The notes: generated by a model from the letters alone, not told the origin. Shown: positions 52,305 to 60,268, numbered from the stretch's first letter. The stretch: DNA of 64,000 nucleotides from Paenibacillus nasutitermitis (GCF_014641075.1 NZ_BMHP01000003.1:558001-622000), one strand, 5' to 3'. Numbers and translations are program-made.

Positions 52305-53180
52305 TTATCGAAAACATTCCTTTACATACTCTAAAAATCTCTTTGTCGCCGCCGTAAGATAACCGTTATTTTTCAAAATCAAGCCGATCTCGCAGCAGCT
52401 TCCTTCGTCCTTGATTGGCACCCATACGAGGCCATCAAGCATCAAACCATTGGTTTTAGGGAGTATGGATACACCAAGACCAGCCGTTATGAAGCCTGCT
52501 ACCGTCATCAAGTCTTCCGCTTCATAAGCGGAAGCTGGAGTGAACCCGGCCCGATGGAAGCACGTCTCGAGCGTTGTTTTCAGCCCGCAATGATGCTTTA
52601 CTTCCACATACGGTTCACCGGCCAATTCCGATATATGGATTTCCTCCCGCTGTGCCAAAGGATGAGTCGCGGGGAACACCGCGTATAATGGAACTGTCTG
52701 TAACGGAATCCATCCGTAATCGCTAGACTCCATCTGCATGGATGAAATCATGAGGTCGCATTCGCCTTTTTCCATATGCTCACTTATGACTCTGTGGTTG
52801 CCTTGTACGAGCTCGAATCGGATCTTCGGGTAGAGCTCATGAAATCCTTGAATAAGTTTCGGTACTAGCTCCGCGCCAAGTATATTCAGATAGGCAAGGC
52901 TGACTACCCCCGACTCGGGATTGGCGTATTCCTCAAGCACTTGCTTGCCCCTTTCCAACTCGAGCAACGCGCGTTCTACGGAATCGGCAAACATTCGTCC
53001 ATATCGGCTTACCTTGATGTTCCGCCCGCTGCGTTCAAATAACGGCATGCCTAATTCCTCTTCCAGCTTGGATATGGAATGACTTAATGCCGGCTGAGTA
53101 ATGGACAAAGACTCCGATGCTTTTGTCACATGCTGGAGTCTAACCACTGTTAAAAAATATTCCAACTGGGTCAGTTCCAT
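52305..53180 (-). CDS. LysR-family transcriptional regulator (block d-e)
   Basis: This 291-residue protein begins MELTQLEYFLTVVRLQHVTK with the LysR HTH (SLSITQPALSHSISKLEEEL) and a C-terminal periplasmic-binding-like sensor containing AGFITAGLGVSILPKTNGL. ATG 53180 has TTGAGGAAG upstream; an in-frame ATG at 53201 is weaker. It is divergent from the MBL-fold gene at ~53291. Block d-e consists of just these two genes. It probably activates the divergent metallo-hydrolase gene. Confidence 0.88.
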   Translation of the reverse strand: MELTQLEYFLTVVRLQHVTKASESLSITQPALSHSISKLEEELGMPLFERSGRNIKVSRYGRMFADSVERALLELERGKQVLEEYANPESGVVSLAYLNILGAELVPKLIQGFHELYPKIRFELVQGNHRVISEHMEKGECDLMISSMQMESSDYGWIPLQTVPLYAVFPATHPLAQREEIHISELAGEPYVEVKHHCGLKTTLETCFHRAGFTPASAYEAEDLMTVAGFITAGLGVSILPKTNGLMLDGLVWVPIKDEGSCCEIGLILKNNGYLTAATKRFLEYVKECFR

Positions 53181-53290
53181 CTTCCTCAATCCCCCATTCA
53201 TTAATATTATTCATGATAATCATTGTTATGATAAATTAGACACTATGTATGTTCAAGAGTAAGCTGAATAGCAAGGAGATGATGATAAAG
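53181..53290. promoter_or_regulatory. Divergent LysR/MBL promoter region
   Basis: AT-rich sequence with ATTCATGATAATCATTGTTATGAT holds overlapping T-N11-A candidates (such as ATGATAATCATTGTTATGAT), as expected for a LysR-activated divergent promoter. Exact boxes are not resolved. Confidence 0.4.
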
Positions 53291-54037
53291 ATGAAGGCAA
53301 CTGTTGGAGTAGAAACCGTAGAGATCACGGCTAATTTTAGAGGTAGACCGGAGGTGTATCATCCTGCTTTGATTTGGGACGATCATGAAGCCGTCCTGGT
53401 GGACACTGGAGTTCCGAACCAATTGTCCGTTTTCAAAGAAGCGATGGTCAGAGCGAACATCCCGTTCTCAAAGCTTAGTAAAATCATCATTACCCATCAG
53501 GATTTGGATCATATTGGCGGACTGCCGGAGCTGTTGAACGAATTCCCGCAAAAAATCGACGTACTTGCTACTGATGAGGAGAAACCATATATCCAAGGAG
53601 ACCGAAAGCTGCTGAAGGTAACTCAGGACTTCATCCATCAAATCAGCGCTATGATACCTACCGAATATTCGCGTGAAAGGCGTCAAATGATCCTGCAAAC
53701 GTTTGAAAATCCGCCCAAAGCGAGAGTCGACCGCACTATAGCGGATGGAGAAGAACTTCCTATCCTCGGCGGAATCACCGTTATTCATACCCCGGGCCAT
53801 ACTCCCGGACATATCAGCCTTTATCTTAAACAAAGCAAGCTCCTTATTGCCGGAGATGCTTTTATGATCGAGGACGGACATTTCGTTGCACCGGACAACT
53901 GCGTGGATGAGGATATGGCTAAAAGATCGTTGAAAAAATTCATCCCCTACGACATCCAAACGGTCATTTGTTATCATGGAGGCATCTGTAAAGAAAACGT
54001 GAATCAACGCATCCTTCATTTGGCGAACAGCTACTAA
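53291..54037 (+). CDS. MBL-fold metallo-hydrolase
   Basis: This 248-residue metallo-beta-lactamase-fold protein has the motif THQDLDHIGG at ~75 (metal His/Asp), HTPGHTPGHIS at ~175 and AGDAFM near 195. I used ATG 53291, about 12 bases after AAGGAG; ATG 53279/53282 lie closer to the site. The fold acts on esters, thioesters or lactones; the exact substrate is unknown. It is divergent from the LysR gene and ends before repeat e. Confidence 0.85.
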   Translation: MKATVGVETVEITANFRGRPEVYHPALIWDDHEAVLVDTGVPNQLSVFKEAMVRANIPFSKLSKIIITHQDLDHIGGLPELLNEFPQKIDVLATDEEKPYIQGDRKLLKVTQDFIHQISAMIPTEYSRERRQMILQTFENPPKARVDRTIADGEELPILGGITVIHTPGHTPGHISLYLKQSKLLIAGDAFMIEDGHFVAPDNCVDEDMAKRSLKKFIPYDIQTVICYHGGICKENVNQRILHLANSY

Positions 54038-54149
54038 TTATTCACGCTTCACACGATAACACTGTTCATTGATGACCAGATAGCCTCCTGCTCATGAATC
54101 AATCAATTGCACAATTCCTACAACATTCTCGCACTTTCCTGCAAAAAAA

Positions 54150-54212
54150 ATTTTCGCCGTCACTTATGGTAAGGTTCACCTTATCATCTATAGAGCGAAA
54201 AATCTTTAGGCA
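54150..54212 (-). repeat. rlmH-end repeat e (candidate attachment site)
   Basis: The minus strand 54178-54161 reads GAACCTTACCATAAGTGA (Glu-Pro-Tyr-His-Lys-stop). GATAAGG mirrors CCTTACC closely. The outer arms ATTTTCGCC and GAGCGAAAAAT are present. It separates block d-e from e-f. Confidence 0.75.
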
Positions 54213-54240
54213 CCCAAATGAGCAGTGGCTGGGTAATCGA

Positions 54241-54276
54241 AAGCCCCGACTCGCGTTGTCACGCGGGCCGGGGCTT
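54241..54276. terminator. Terminator behind LysR gene of block e-f
   Basis: AAGCCCCG and CGGGGCTT pair, with an inner GCG/CGC stem, followed by GATTTATTTT on the plus strand. It lies just beyond the LysR stop. Confidence 0.75.
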
Positions 54277-54284
54277 GATTTATT

Positions 54285-55166
54285 TTAAGTCATGTCATAC
54301 GGCGGCGGAAACAAGTCAAGCGTAGTCCGAATGAACAATTTGACCGCGTGGGATGCCTCATCGATAGATGGAACTGCAAGTCGGATATCGCGATACGCAT
54401 TTGGTTCAAGCTCGCGCTTCACGAGCCCTGTAGGGAGGGACTTCAGCGCAAGCTCGGACAGAATGGGGAAGCCGAGACCTTCCTCTGCCATGTTTAGAGC
54501 CATGCTGACGCTCTGAACGATGTACTTCGATTGCAGGTGAGCTCTCGCTCGTTCGAAGAGGTCTGTAATCGGCGGCTCATAGCCGGCTTTACACGTAATG
54601 AATGGCTCCGTCGAGAGCTGTTTGACGGGGACAATGGGTAGACTGCTCAGCGGGTGATCCTCTCGCAGTACGGCGAACATTTTCTCCCGATAAAGTGGAA
54701 TCGTCTCCCAATCACCGTCCGGCGGAATGAGCAATGCAATGTCGATCACTCTTGTCTCCAGCCAGTTTCTCAGTTCGTCGATGCTTCCTTCATGCAGCTC
54801 GAATTCGATGCCCGGATGCTGCTTGGCAATAACACTAATAATACGTGGCAGGAAGTGAGCGGCGGCTACAGGAAAGGCTCCGACGCGGATTGTGCCAACT
54901 TGAAGTCCTTTCTCATCAGCGATGACTTGATCGACCTTGGCGAAGGTACCGAGAATCTCACGGAACTGCACGACGATTCGCTTACCGGCTTCAGTCAATT
55001 GCACACCGCGGTGATCGCGCAGCAGCAGAGGGATATCCAGCTCCGATTCTAACGAGGAGATTGCTCGGCTGACCGCGGGCTGCGTCATATTTAGTTCAAG
55101 GCCGGCTTTTGTAAAGCTCCCAGTCTCTGCGATCTTCACGAACAGCTTGATCTGTGTATATGTCAT
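54285..55166 (-). CDS. LysR-family transcriptional regulator (block e-f)
   Basis: This 293-residue protein starts at ATG 55166, about 15 bases after AGGAGG. The HTH is MTYTQIKLFVKIAETGSFTK followed by ELNMTQPAVSRAISSLESEL. The C-terminal sensor domain is LysR-type, with IRVGAFPVAAAHFLPRIISV and EEGLGFPILSELALKSL. It is divergent from the EamA-type exporter at 55267; block e-f holds these two genes only. It probably activates the exporter gene. Confidence 0.88.
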   Translation of the reverse strand: MTYTQIKLFVKIAETGSFTKAGLELNMTQPAVSRAISSLESELDIPLLLRDHRGVQLTEAGKRIVVQFREILGTFAKVDQVIADEKGLQVGTIRVGAFPVAAAHFLPRIISVIAKQHPGIEFELHEGSIDELRNWLETRVIDIALLIPPDGDWETIPLYREKMFAVLREDHPLSSLPIVPVKQLSTEPFITCKAGYEPPITDLFERARAHLQSKYIVQSVSMALNMAEEGLGFPILSELALKSLPTGLVKRELEPNAYRDIRLAVPSIDEASHAVKLFIRTTLDLFPPPYDMT

Positions 55167-55266
55167 AACGTGAATGATATGCCTCCTATGAAAAACATTC
55201 ATTTTCATCATACCTCAATTTAGTGTATCATTCGGATGAAGCTTAACACAAGGAGAGATTTGTTAT

Positions 55267-56151
55267 ATGTCAGAGACATCGTTATCGCGTAAGCAAACGT
55301 TATTCTACTTGGCCTTCCTCATTCTTATGTGGGGAATTAACTGGCCTTTATCCAAGTATGCTCTCGAGTTTACGCCACCGCTTCTGTTTGCCGGACTTCG
55401 CACCCTCATCGGAGGAGTGCTGCTTATTATCATCGCGCTACCGCGCTGGAAGCAGCTTCGGTTTCGGGAAACGTGGCTGTATTATGTGCTGTCCGCATTC
55501 TTAAGCATCGTATTCTACTACGGCTTCCAAACAGTTGGCCTCCAATACATGCCGGCAGGCCTGTTCTCTGCGATCGTGTTCCTCCAGCCTGTGCTGCTCG
55601 GATTGTTCGCTTGGATGTGGCTTGGAGAGAGGATGTACGCGCGGAAAATGGTCGGCCTACTGCTCGGCTTCGGCGGAGTCGCCGCGATGAGCATCGGTGG
55701 ATTGGAGGGAGGCATCTCCATCATCGGCATTCTGCTCGCCTTGGGATCCGCACTAAGCTGGGCGCTTGGCACAGTCTATATCAAAAGGCAGGCAGCCAAG
55801 GTTGATTCGCTGTGGATGACCGCTATGCAGATCGTGATTGGAGGCATCGTCATGACGGCTTACGGATCGACTGTCGAGAGCTGGTCAGAGGTGCGCTGGA
55901 CGGCAGCCTTCTTGTACGATACGCTGTTCATCTCCGTATTCGTCATTGCGCTTGGTTGGCTCGTATACTTCAAGCTAATTGGTTCAGGCGAGGCATCGAA
56001 GGTCGGCTCGTACACATTCCTCATCCCGGTCGTCTCAATCATCTGCAGCATTTTGTTCCTGAATGAACATTTGACGATGAACCTTATCGTGGGCATGGTG
56101 CTTATCGTTGCCAGCATATTGCTTGTAAATGTAAAGCCAAGACAGGTCTAA
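55267..56151 (+). CDS. EamA/RhaT (DMT) family transporter
   Basis: This 294-residue transporter has ten predicted membrane helices and two EamA repeats. The first, MWGINWPLSKYALEFTPPLL, is in helices 1-2; the second starts near residue 150 (GISIIGILLALGSALSWALG). YMPAGLFSAIVFLQPVLLGL is a characteristic helix. ATG 55267 has AGGAGAG upstream. It likely exports an amino acid, nucleoside or metabolite. Its regulation by the divergent LysR is inferred. Confidence 0.85.
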   Translation: MSETSLSRKQTLFYLAFLILMWGINWPLSKYALEFTPPLLFAGLRTLIGGVLLIIIALPRWKQLRFRETWLYYVLSAFLSIVFYYGFQTVGLQYMPAGLFSAIVFLQPVLLGLFAWMWLGERMYARKMVGLLLGFGGVAAMSIGGLEGGISIIGILLALGSALSWALGTVYIKRQAAKVDSLWMTAMQIVIGGIVMTAYGSTVESWSEVRWTAAFLYDTLFISVFVIALGWLVYFKLIGSGEASKVGSYTFLIPVVSIICSILFLNEHLTMNLIVGMVLIVASILLVNVKPRQV

Positions 56152-56286
56152 AGTGACTTAATCGTAAAATACCGCATGCTCAACGCAGCCAAAATCACCG
56201 TCGCGAAGATTTCAGTTCTGCCCTTAAAAGTACTCTAATTCGTTGCCTCCATCCACCACGGATGGTCCCTACACCTGGTGTTTTCG
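56152..56286. other. Intergenic sequence before repeat f
   Basis: No gene, promoter or hairpin recognised between the exporter stop and repeat f. Confidence 0.3.
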
Positions 56287-56330
56287 TGCAAATTTCGCCC
56301 TACTTGTGATACGGTTCCCCCTAATAATCT
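56287..56330 (-). repeat. rlmH-end repeat f, joined to rlmH relic
   Basis: The minus strand 56317-56300 reads GAACCGTATCACAAGTAG (Glu-Pro-Tyr-His-Lys-stop). Unlike copies a-e, the upstream side on the minus strand is rlmH coding sequence (…LMRLVLAEQIYRVVKII), showing that the repeat is an rlmH 3' end. A missing base shifts the frame between KII and EPYHK. Confidence 0.82.
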
Positions 56331-56536
56331 TCACCACCCGATAAATCTGTTCTGCCAGCACCAGCCGCATTAACTGAAACGGCAGTGTCATGTGCCCGAG
56401 ACGAAGCTCAGCTTCTGCTGAGCTTCGTCTCGGGCGCTTTCTCGTCGGGCATCTCCAGCACCTCGAACCTCACGTCCAGCTCCAGCCGCTTGGCATACTC
56501 GCCAATACCGTCCGTTAGGTATTTCTCCTTGATCAA
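56300..56536 (-). pseudogene. RlmH relic 2, internally deleted and frameshifted
   Basis: The minus-strand parts of RlmH in order are IKEKYLTDGIGEYAKRLELD with EVLEMPDEKAPET (N-terminal half), then a gap, then MTLPFQLMRLVLAEQIYRVV and KII (C-terminal end of the knot), then the EPYHK-stop tail in another frame. Where the middle ~80 residues are missing, the DNA holds a large palindrome (56394-56434). An RlmH-like enzyme methylates pseudouridine 1915 of 23S rRNA; this copy cannot. Confidence 0.85.
56394..56434. repeat. Long perfect palindrome at the rlmH deletion point
   Basis: GCCCGAGACGAAGCTCAGC, TTCT, and its 19-base complement form a near-perfect hairpin. One arm is ordinary rlmH sequence (…KAPETKLS); the other is its inverted copy, joined to the MTLPF part. 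This suggests the deletion arose with an inverted duplication. Confidence 0.85.
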
Positions 56537-56614
56537 TCGATTCTCTGTTCTCGTGAAATCAGATTCGTTAGGATTCATTCAATGGGTTGCCTGCTTGGAT
56601 ATACAAAAAGCCGG
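56537..56614. other. Junction between rlmH relic and GNAT gene
   Basis: The sequence where the rlmH N-terminus should be is unrelated. No feature was recognised. Confidence 0.3.
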
Positions 56615-57052
56615 CTAGGTTTTTAATTTCTTCACAAACCGGTAACCAGTTACCTTGAAGCCCCTGGCTTTATAAAATTGATGGGCTCTTTCACGTTCCG
56701 GTTTTATACCGCTTGTCAGCTGCAGGCAGTTTGCTCCGTTCTTAATCGCCCGTTCTTCAACATATTGAATCAGTTTTGTCGCTATACCTCTCCCCTGATA
56801 TTCGCTTTTTGTTACTAATAATGAGATCTGCGTAGCAAACCCGTCTTCTTCATAATAATAAACATCCCGGGCCCCAATCATCCCTGCCACCGTTCCATCC
56901 ATTACAGCAACGAATGTTGCATACAGCTGGATTTCATTTATTGTTTTCATTCGGTTTAACATCTTATCTACTGCGGTAGGATATCCTAAATCGCTCATCA
57001 GTTCAGTCAGATCCCTTACATCATCCTGCTGAAACGGGCGTACAATGATCAT
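56615..57052 (-). CDS. GNAT-family N-acetyltransferase
   Basis: This 145-residue protein starts at ATG 57052 (MIIVRPFQQDDVRDLTELMS), behind GAGGGATAGC. The acetyl-CoA motif A is SLLVTKSEYQGRGIATKLIQ, giving the Q-x-x-G-x-G/A pattern (QGRGIA), followed by AIKNGANCLQLTSG and AHQFYKARGFKVTGYRF. The acceptor substrate cannot be told. It lies just right of the repeat-bounded region and reads toward the rlmH relic. Confidence 0.85.
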   Translation of the reverse strand: MIIVRPFQQDDVRDLTELMSDLGYPTAVDKMLNRMKTINEIQLYATFVAVMDGTVAGMIGARDVYYYEEDGFATQISLLVTKSEYQGRGIATKLIQYVEERAIKNGANCLQLTSGIKPERERAHQFYKARGFKVTGYRFVKKLKT

Positions 57053-57206
57053 TTTGCTATCCCTCAATTTCCAAGTTATAGGAATGACTTCTATATCCTT
57101 ATTCTCGATGCCAGAGCCAAAAACCTTTCAACTCTCAATGACGTACCCCGGTCCCAAGCCGGCAACCCCGTAATTCAGTCCGTGGAGATAAAATACAAAA
57201 AATGAC

Positions 57207-57237
57207 TTGACCTTGGAGTGTGCTCCAATGTTAGTTT
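57207..57237 (+). promoter_or_regulatory. MerR-type autoregulated promoter
   Basis: TTGACC (57207-57212), a dyad TTGGAG-TGTG-CTCCAA (57213-57228) and a -10-like TAGTTT at 57232-57237 give a 19-base spacer, typical of MerR-controlled promoters. The expected start of transcription is at or next to ATG 57244, which has no ribosome site. Confidence 0.75.
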
Positions 57238-57243
57238 GAATAC

Positions 57244-57717
57244 ATGGATAAACTATATTCTATTCAAGAGGTTTCGCGGATACTTGGTTACCCGAAGGAT
57301 ACGCTACGGTATTATGACCGGATTGGAATCGTATCGCCGTCGCGCGAGGACAATGGGTACCGCAGGTATTCGAAGAACGACCTCATCGACTTGATGAACA
57401 TTCAAATCATGCAGTATGCGGACCTTTCGCTTGATGAAATTAAGGGAAAGTTCGGGTTCCACAGGATGGAGAATGTAGACCCTGCTTATTGCCAGGAGGT
57501 TGCAGCGTTCCTTGAGGCCAAGAGTGCGGAAACGCGCAAGAAAATTGCCCATCTGGAAAAGGTCAGTCAGCTGCTCGACTTGGCAGCCGAAACGCTCAGG
57601 GACTTTAATCCGGAAAGCGATCAGCAGTTGACAGAGTATGCGAGCGAGATTTACCAGTCAATCCGAAAGAAGGGACGGGGAAAATCCGAGGAGGGATGTA
57701 ATGAACATCAAGGTTAG
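57244..57717 (+). CDS. MerR-family transcriptional regulator
   Basis: This 157-residue protein has the MerR helix-turn-helix LYSIQEVSRILGYPKDTLRY, then wing EDNGYRRYSKNDLIDLMNI. The coiled-coil dimerisation helix (~80-125) has a cysteine in DPAYCQEV. The C-terminal ~25 residues are basic (RKKGRGKSEEG). Transcription probably starts at the ATG (leaderless). Its stop overlaps the next gene by 17 bases, giving tight coupling to a small membrane protein. Confidence 0.88.
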   Translation: MDKLYSIQEVSRILGYPKDTLRYYDRIGIVSPSREDNGYRRYSKNDLIDLMNIQIMQYADLSLDEIKGKFGFHRMENVDPAYCQEVAAFLEAKSAETRKKIAHLEKVSQLLDLAAETLRDFNPESDQQLTEYASEIYQSIRKKGRGKSEEGCNEHQG

Positions 57718-58108
57718 GAATTTATATTATCTGATTGCAGGCATTCTTGCCGTACTGTTTGCTGTTTCGCACGCATGGAACGGGGAATCCGCTGTACTGC
57801 CCACACTCCACGAAAGTGCGATAGCCATGGACACCCGGATAATGTTCACGTATGTCTGGCACATCATTACAGCGGAAAATCTGGTCTTCGGCATCGTCTT
57901 CATTTTCATGTCATTGCAAGCCGATCAATCGAAGACTCGAATTGCCGCATGGATGATCGTCTCGCTCCTGATCGTCCGGCTGATGGTCATTGTTGGCATA
58001 ACGGCGTTTCACGACATTTCGGCACTTACGGATACGTTAATCGATTCGATTGCCATCGTAATCTATGTCGTCTTCATTATACTGGGCATAAGAAGGAAGC
58101 AAAAATAG
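57701..58108 (+). CDS. Small four-helix membrane protein (co-regulated with MerR)
   Basis: This 135-residue protein starts at ATG 57701 (GAGGAGGG upstream). Four membrane segments lie at ~7-24, ~50-70, ~82-100 and ~112-130 (IDSIAIVIYVVFIILGI). A His-Ala-Trp near helix 1 (FAVSHAWNGE) and FTYVWHIITAENL in helix 2 may be functional. I do not recognise the family by name. The overlap with the MerR gene suggests the regulator controls it; a small-molecule membrane stress role is inference. Confidence 0.7.
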   Translation: MNIKVRNLYYLIAGILAVLFAVSHAWNGESAVLPTLHESAIAMDTRIMFTYVWHIITAENLVFGIVFIFMSLQADQSKTRIAAWMIVSLLIVRLMVIVGITAFHDISALTDTLIDSIAIVIYVVFIILGIRRKQK

Positions 58109-58151
58109 ATTGGTGGTCAATCGTCACCGTTCAGTGGGCAACCAGATTAAG

Positions 58152-58192
58152 AAAAAAAATCGTGATCGGCGAGCAGCCGATCACGATTTTTT
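58152..58192. terminator. Bidirectional terminator
   Basis: AAAAAATCGTGATCGGC and GCCGATCACGATTTTTT pair around GAGCA, with A/T runs on both ends. It separates the convergent membrane-protein and PPOX genes. Confidence 0.9.
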
Positions 58193-58227
58193 CGTCCTCC
58201 TCGAGGAGCTCGCTTAAGATGATGGCT

Positions 58228-58863
58228 TTAATACAGCCGTTTCTCATAACTTTCCTTAAGTGCCAAAGATATTTCATCCTCAGAAACACCAAGTTTTTTT
58301 GTATGTTCTGCCAGTATGGCCGCAGGTTTAGGCAATGCTTCTTTTGCCGGCCAGTAATCACTTTCCCATAAATGCGACCGCTTGAACGCTTTTGCGCAGT
58401 GGATAAAACATTCTTCAACCTCTACTCCGATTCCAATCATCGGGACCTTGCCGTGTGCTTCCATATGCTTCATTATTTCTTGATCTTTCACGATACTTGC
58501 TTGCCCATTGATTCTTAAGGTCTCTTCAAGTCCGGGAATAATAAATATCAACCCTACTTGGGGATTTTCCATAAGATTTCGCAATGAATCAAACCGCCGA
58601 TTGCCCGGGCGTTCAGGTATAACGAGATGTTTGTCGTCCAATACATAAACAAATCCTTCCGCATCCCCGCGTGGAGAAACATCACAGGCTCCGGATGAAT
58701 CGCTGGTTGCCATAAACAGTAACGGTGACTTCGCTATAAATTCGCGGCAATGGTGATCCATAAAAGCTATTGTTTTATTGTTGACGAGCTCGCCTGGATA
58801 TCCATATAAAGACCTCAGTTCTTCTTCCGACTCTACAACCTGATTAAAGACATGATGTTTCAT
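58228..58863 (-). CDS. Pyridoxamine-5'-phosphate-oxidase-like FMN protein
   Basis: This 211-residue split-barrel flavoprotein resembles the MSMEG_1061 group. Marks are MATSDSSGACDVSPRGDAEG (FMN-binding), LVIPERPGNRRFDSLRNLME and IFIIPGLEETLRINGQASIV. The final ~40 residues form a helical tail (KAFKRSHLWESDYWP). The function may be redox or F420/FMN-linked reduction of small molecules; the substrate is unknown. It is a single gene, with the terminator at 58152 behind it and a promoter in the spacer after 58863. Confidence 0.85.
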   Translation of the reverse strand: MKHHVFNQVVESEEELRSLYGYPGELVNNKTIAFMDHHCREFIAKSPLLFMATSDSSGACDVSPRGDAEGFVYVLDDKHLVIPERPGNRRFDSLRNLMENPQVGLIFIIPGLEETLRINGQASIVKDQEIMKHMEAHGKVPMIGIGVEVEECFIHCAKAFKRSHLWESDYWPAKEALPKPAAILAEHTKKLGVSEDEISLALKESYEKRLY

Positions 58864-59055
58864 TTTTCCCCACCCCGGATTGTTATGATTTGTTCTTTTA
58901 ATTTCCAGTGAATGGAGCCCTCAGTCACAACTTCAACCGTCACTTTCAATTGAAATGAAGCATTTCCAAATGTCTTACGAAGTTTTCTCCATACGTCTAT
59001 AGATTCTTCACTGGAAAGAGTATTCCTTTACTTAAGTCAATGCTGGTTTATTTCG
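58864..59055. other. Intergenic region right of PPOX gene
   Basis: The promoter of the PPOX gene must lie here. CTTTCAATTGAAATGAAG near 58946 is a partial palindrome. No gene is recognised. Confidence 0.3.
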
Positions 59056-59113
59056 AAAAAAAACCGCCGATAACGAAGCCGGATACTATCCGTGCTCCAC
59101 CGTCAGCGGTTTT
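59056..59113 (-). terminator. Terminator behind aldo/keto reductase
   Basis: On the minus strand AAAACCGC, with an inner GGATAGTATCC hairpin, and GCGGTTTTTTTT: a stem with an eight-T run, 15 bases after the reductase stop. Confidence 0.8.
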
Positions 59114-59128
59114 ATAATCAATTAGTCC

Positions 59129-60067
59129 CTATTTCAGAATCTGTTCGATCCGTTCGATAACATCCTCGGACAATTCAATCCCAACTGCCTGCACGTTCTC
59201 GACCACCTGATCGGGATTGCTTGCACCGACCAGCGCGCTCGCGACATTCGGCTGGCGTAAAATCCAGGCCAGGGCAAGCTGTCCGACCTTGATGTCCAGC
59301 TCGGAGGCAACTTCGGAGAGGGCGCGCACTTTGGCCAGCTTCTCCTCGGTAATGCCTTTGCGGACCCAATCCAGCTTGGCTGCGCGGCTGTCCGCCGGCA
59401 CATCGTCCATCGAGGTGTATTTGCCTGTAAGCAGGCCCTGCGCCAGCGGCGAGAATACAATCTGTCCAATGCCGTTGCGTTCACCGAAAGGAATGACTTC
59501 CTTCTCGATATAACGCTCGAACATATTGTAGATCGGCTGATTCACGACGATGCGGTCCAGCAAATAACGGTCAGCCGTTCCCAGTCCCTCCGCCATCTGC
59601 GTCGCCGTCCATTCGCTGACGCCGACATATTGAACCTTGCCCTGGCGGACCAGATCGTCAATCGCACGAAGCGTCTCATAGAGTGGCGTGTCCGGATCAT
59701 GACGGTGACAGTAGAAAATATCCACATATTCCACGCCCAGCCGTTTCAGACTGGCATTGCACTGCTCGATCACATGCTTGCGGGAAAGCCCGCGGTCATT
59801 GGGACCGTCGCCCATCGGCCAGAAAGCTTTCGTTGCCAGTACATAAGATTCACGGGGGAACGATTTGATCGTTTCGCCCAGCAGCGTTTCCGCAGCGCCC
59901 CGTTCATACACGTTAGCCGTATCAAAAGAATTGATACCAAGCTCATATGCTTTATGAACCGCTTTCACGGCATTCTCACGTTCAACGTACCCGCCATATG
60001 TCAGCCAGCTGCCCAGACTGATCTCGCTTACTTTCAATCCGCTGCCACCAAGTTTACGATAATTCAT
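59129..60067 (-). CDS. Aldo/keto reductase (Kv-beta/YghZ-like)
   Basis: This 312-residue protein has the full tetrad: Asp and Tyr in INSFDTANVYERGAAE, Lys in VLATKAFWP and His in FYCHRHDPD. LAWILRQPNVASALVGASNP is the C-terminal cofactor loop. The family is like the potassium-channel beta subunits and YghZ; it reduces aldehydes or methylglyoxal-like compounds with NADPH. ATG 60067 has GGAGGAAT upstream. It is divergent from an HxlR regulator at 60269. Confidence 0.9.
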   Translation of the reverse strand: MNYRKLGGSGLKVSEISLGSWLTYGGYVERENAVKAVHKAYELGINSFDTANVYERGAAETLLGETIKSFPRESYVLATKAFWPMGDGPNDRGLSRKHVIEQCNASLKRLGVEYVDIFYCHRHDPDTPLYETLRAIDDLVRQGKVQYVGVSEWTATQMAEGLGTADRYLLDRIVVNQPIYNMFERYIEKEVIPFGERNGIGQIVFSPLAQGLLTGKYTSMDDVPADSRAAKLDWVRKGITEEKLAKVRALSEVASELDIKVGQLALAWILRQPNVASALVGASNPDQVVENVQAVGIELSEDVIERIEQILK

Positions 60068-60268
60068 CGTAGATAATTCCTCCTTTAGGTTTGGTCAAGC
60101 CTGAAGCTTTATCCTATAATGACAATCATCCCGGAAAGCCAATCCACCTTCTATTGTACGCATGCTTCTACCTTTTTAAAAGTAGTGAAATAATAATCAT
60201 TTTATTATATCAGCTATATATACTATACTTATAGATACTATCTTTCATATAAGGAGTGCTATACTTAC
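60068..60268. promoter_or_regulatory. Divergent HxlR/aldo-keto-reductase promoter region
   Basis: The AT-rich core TATACTATACTTATAGATACTATC with repeated TATAGTAT/ATACTAT elements (about 60214-60244) is a candidate HxlR site. AAGGAG lies before the HxlR gene. Confidence 0.4.

Noticed and set aside
31531-56330. rlmH-type repeats as ordinary terminators only
   Set aside because: Their arms could terminate transcription, but the coding match EPYHK-stop in all six and the joined rlmH body at copy f are not explained by terminator function alone.
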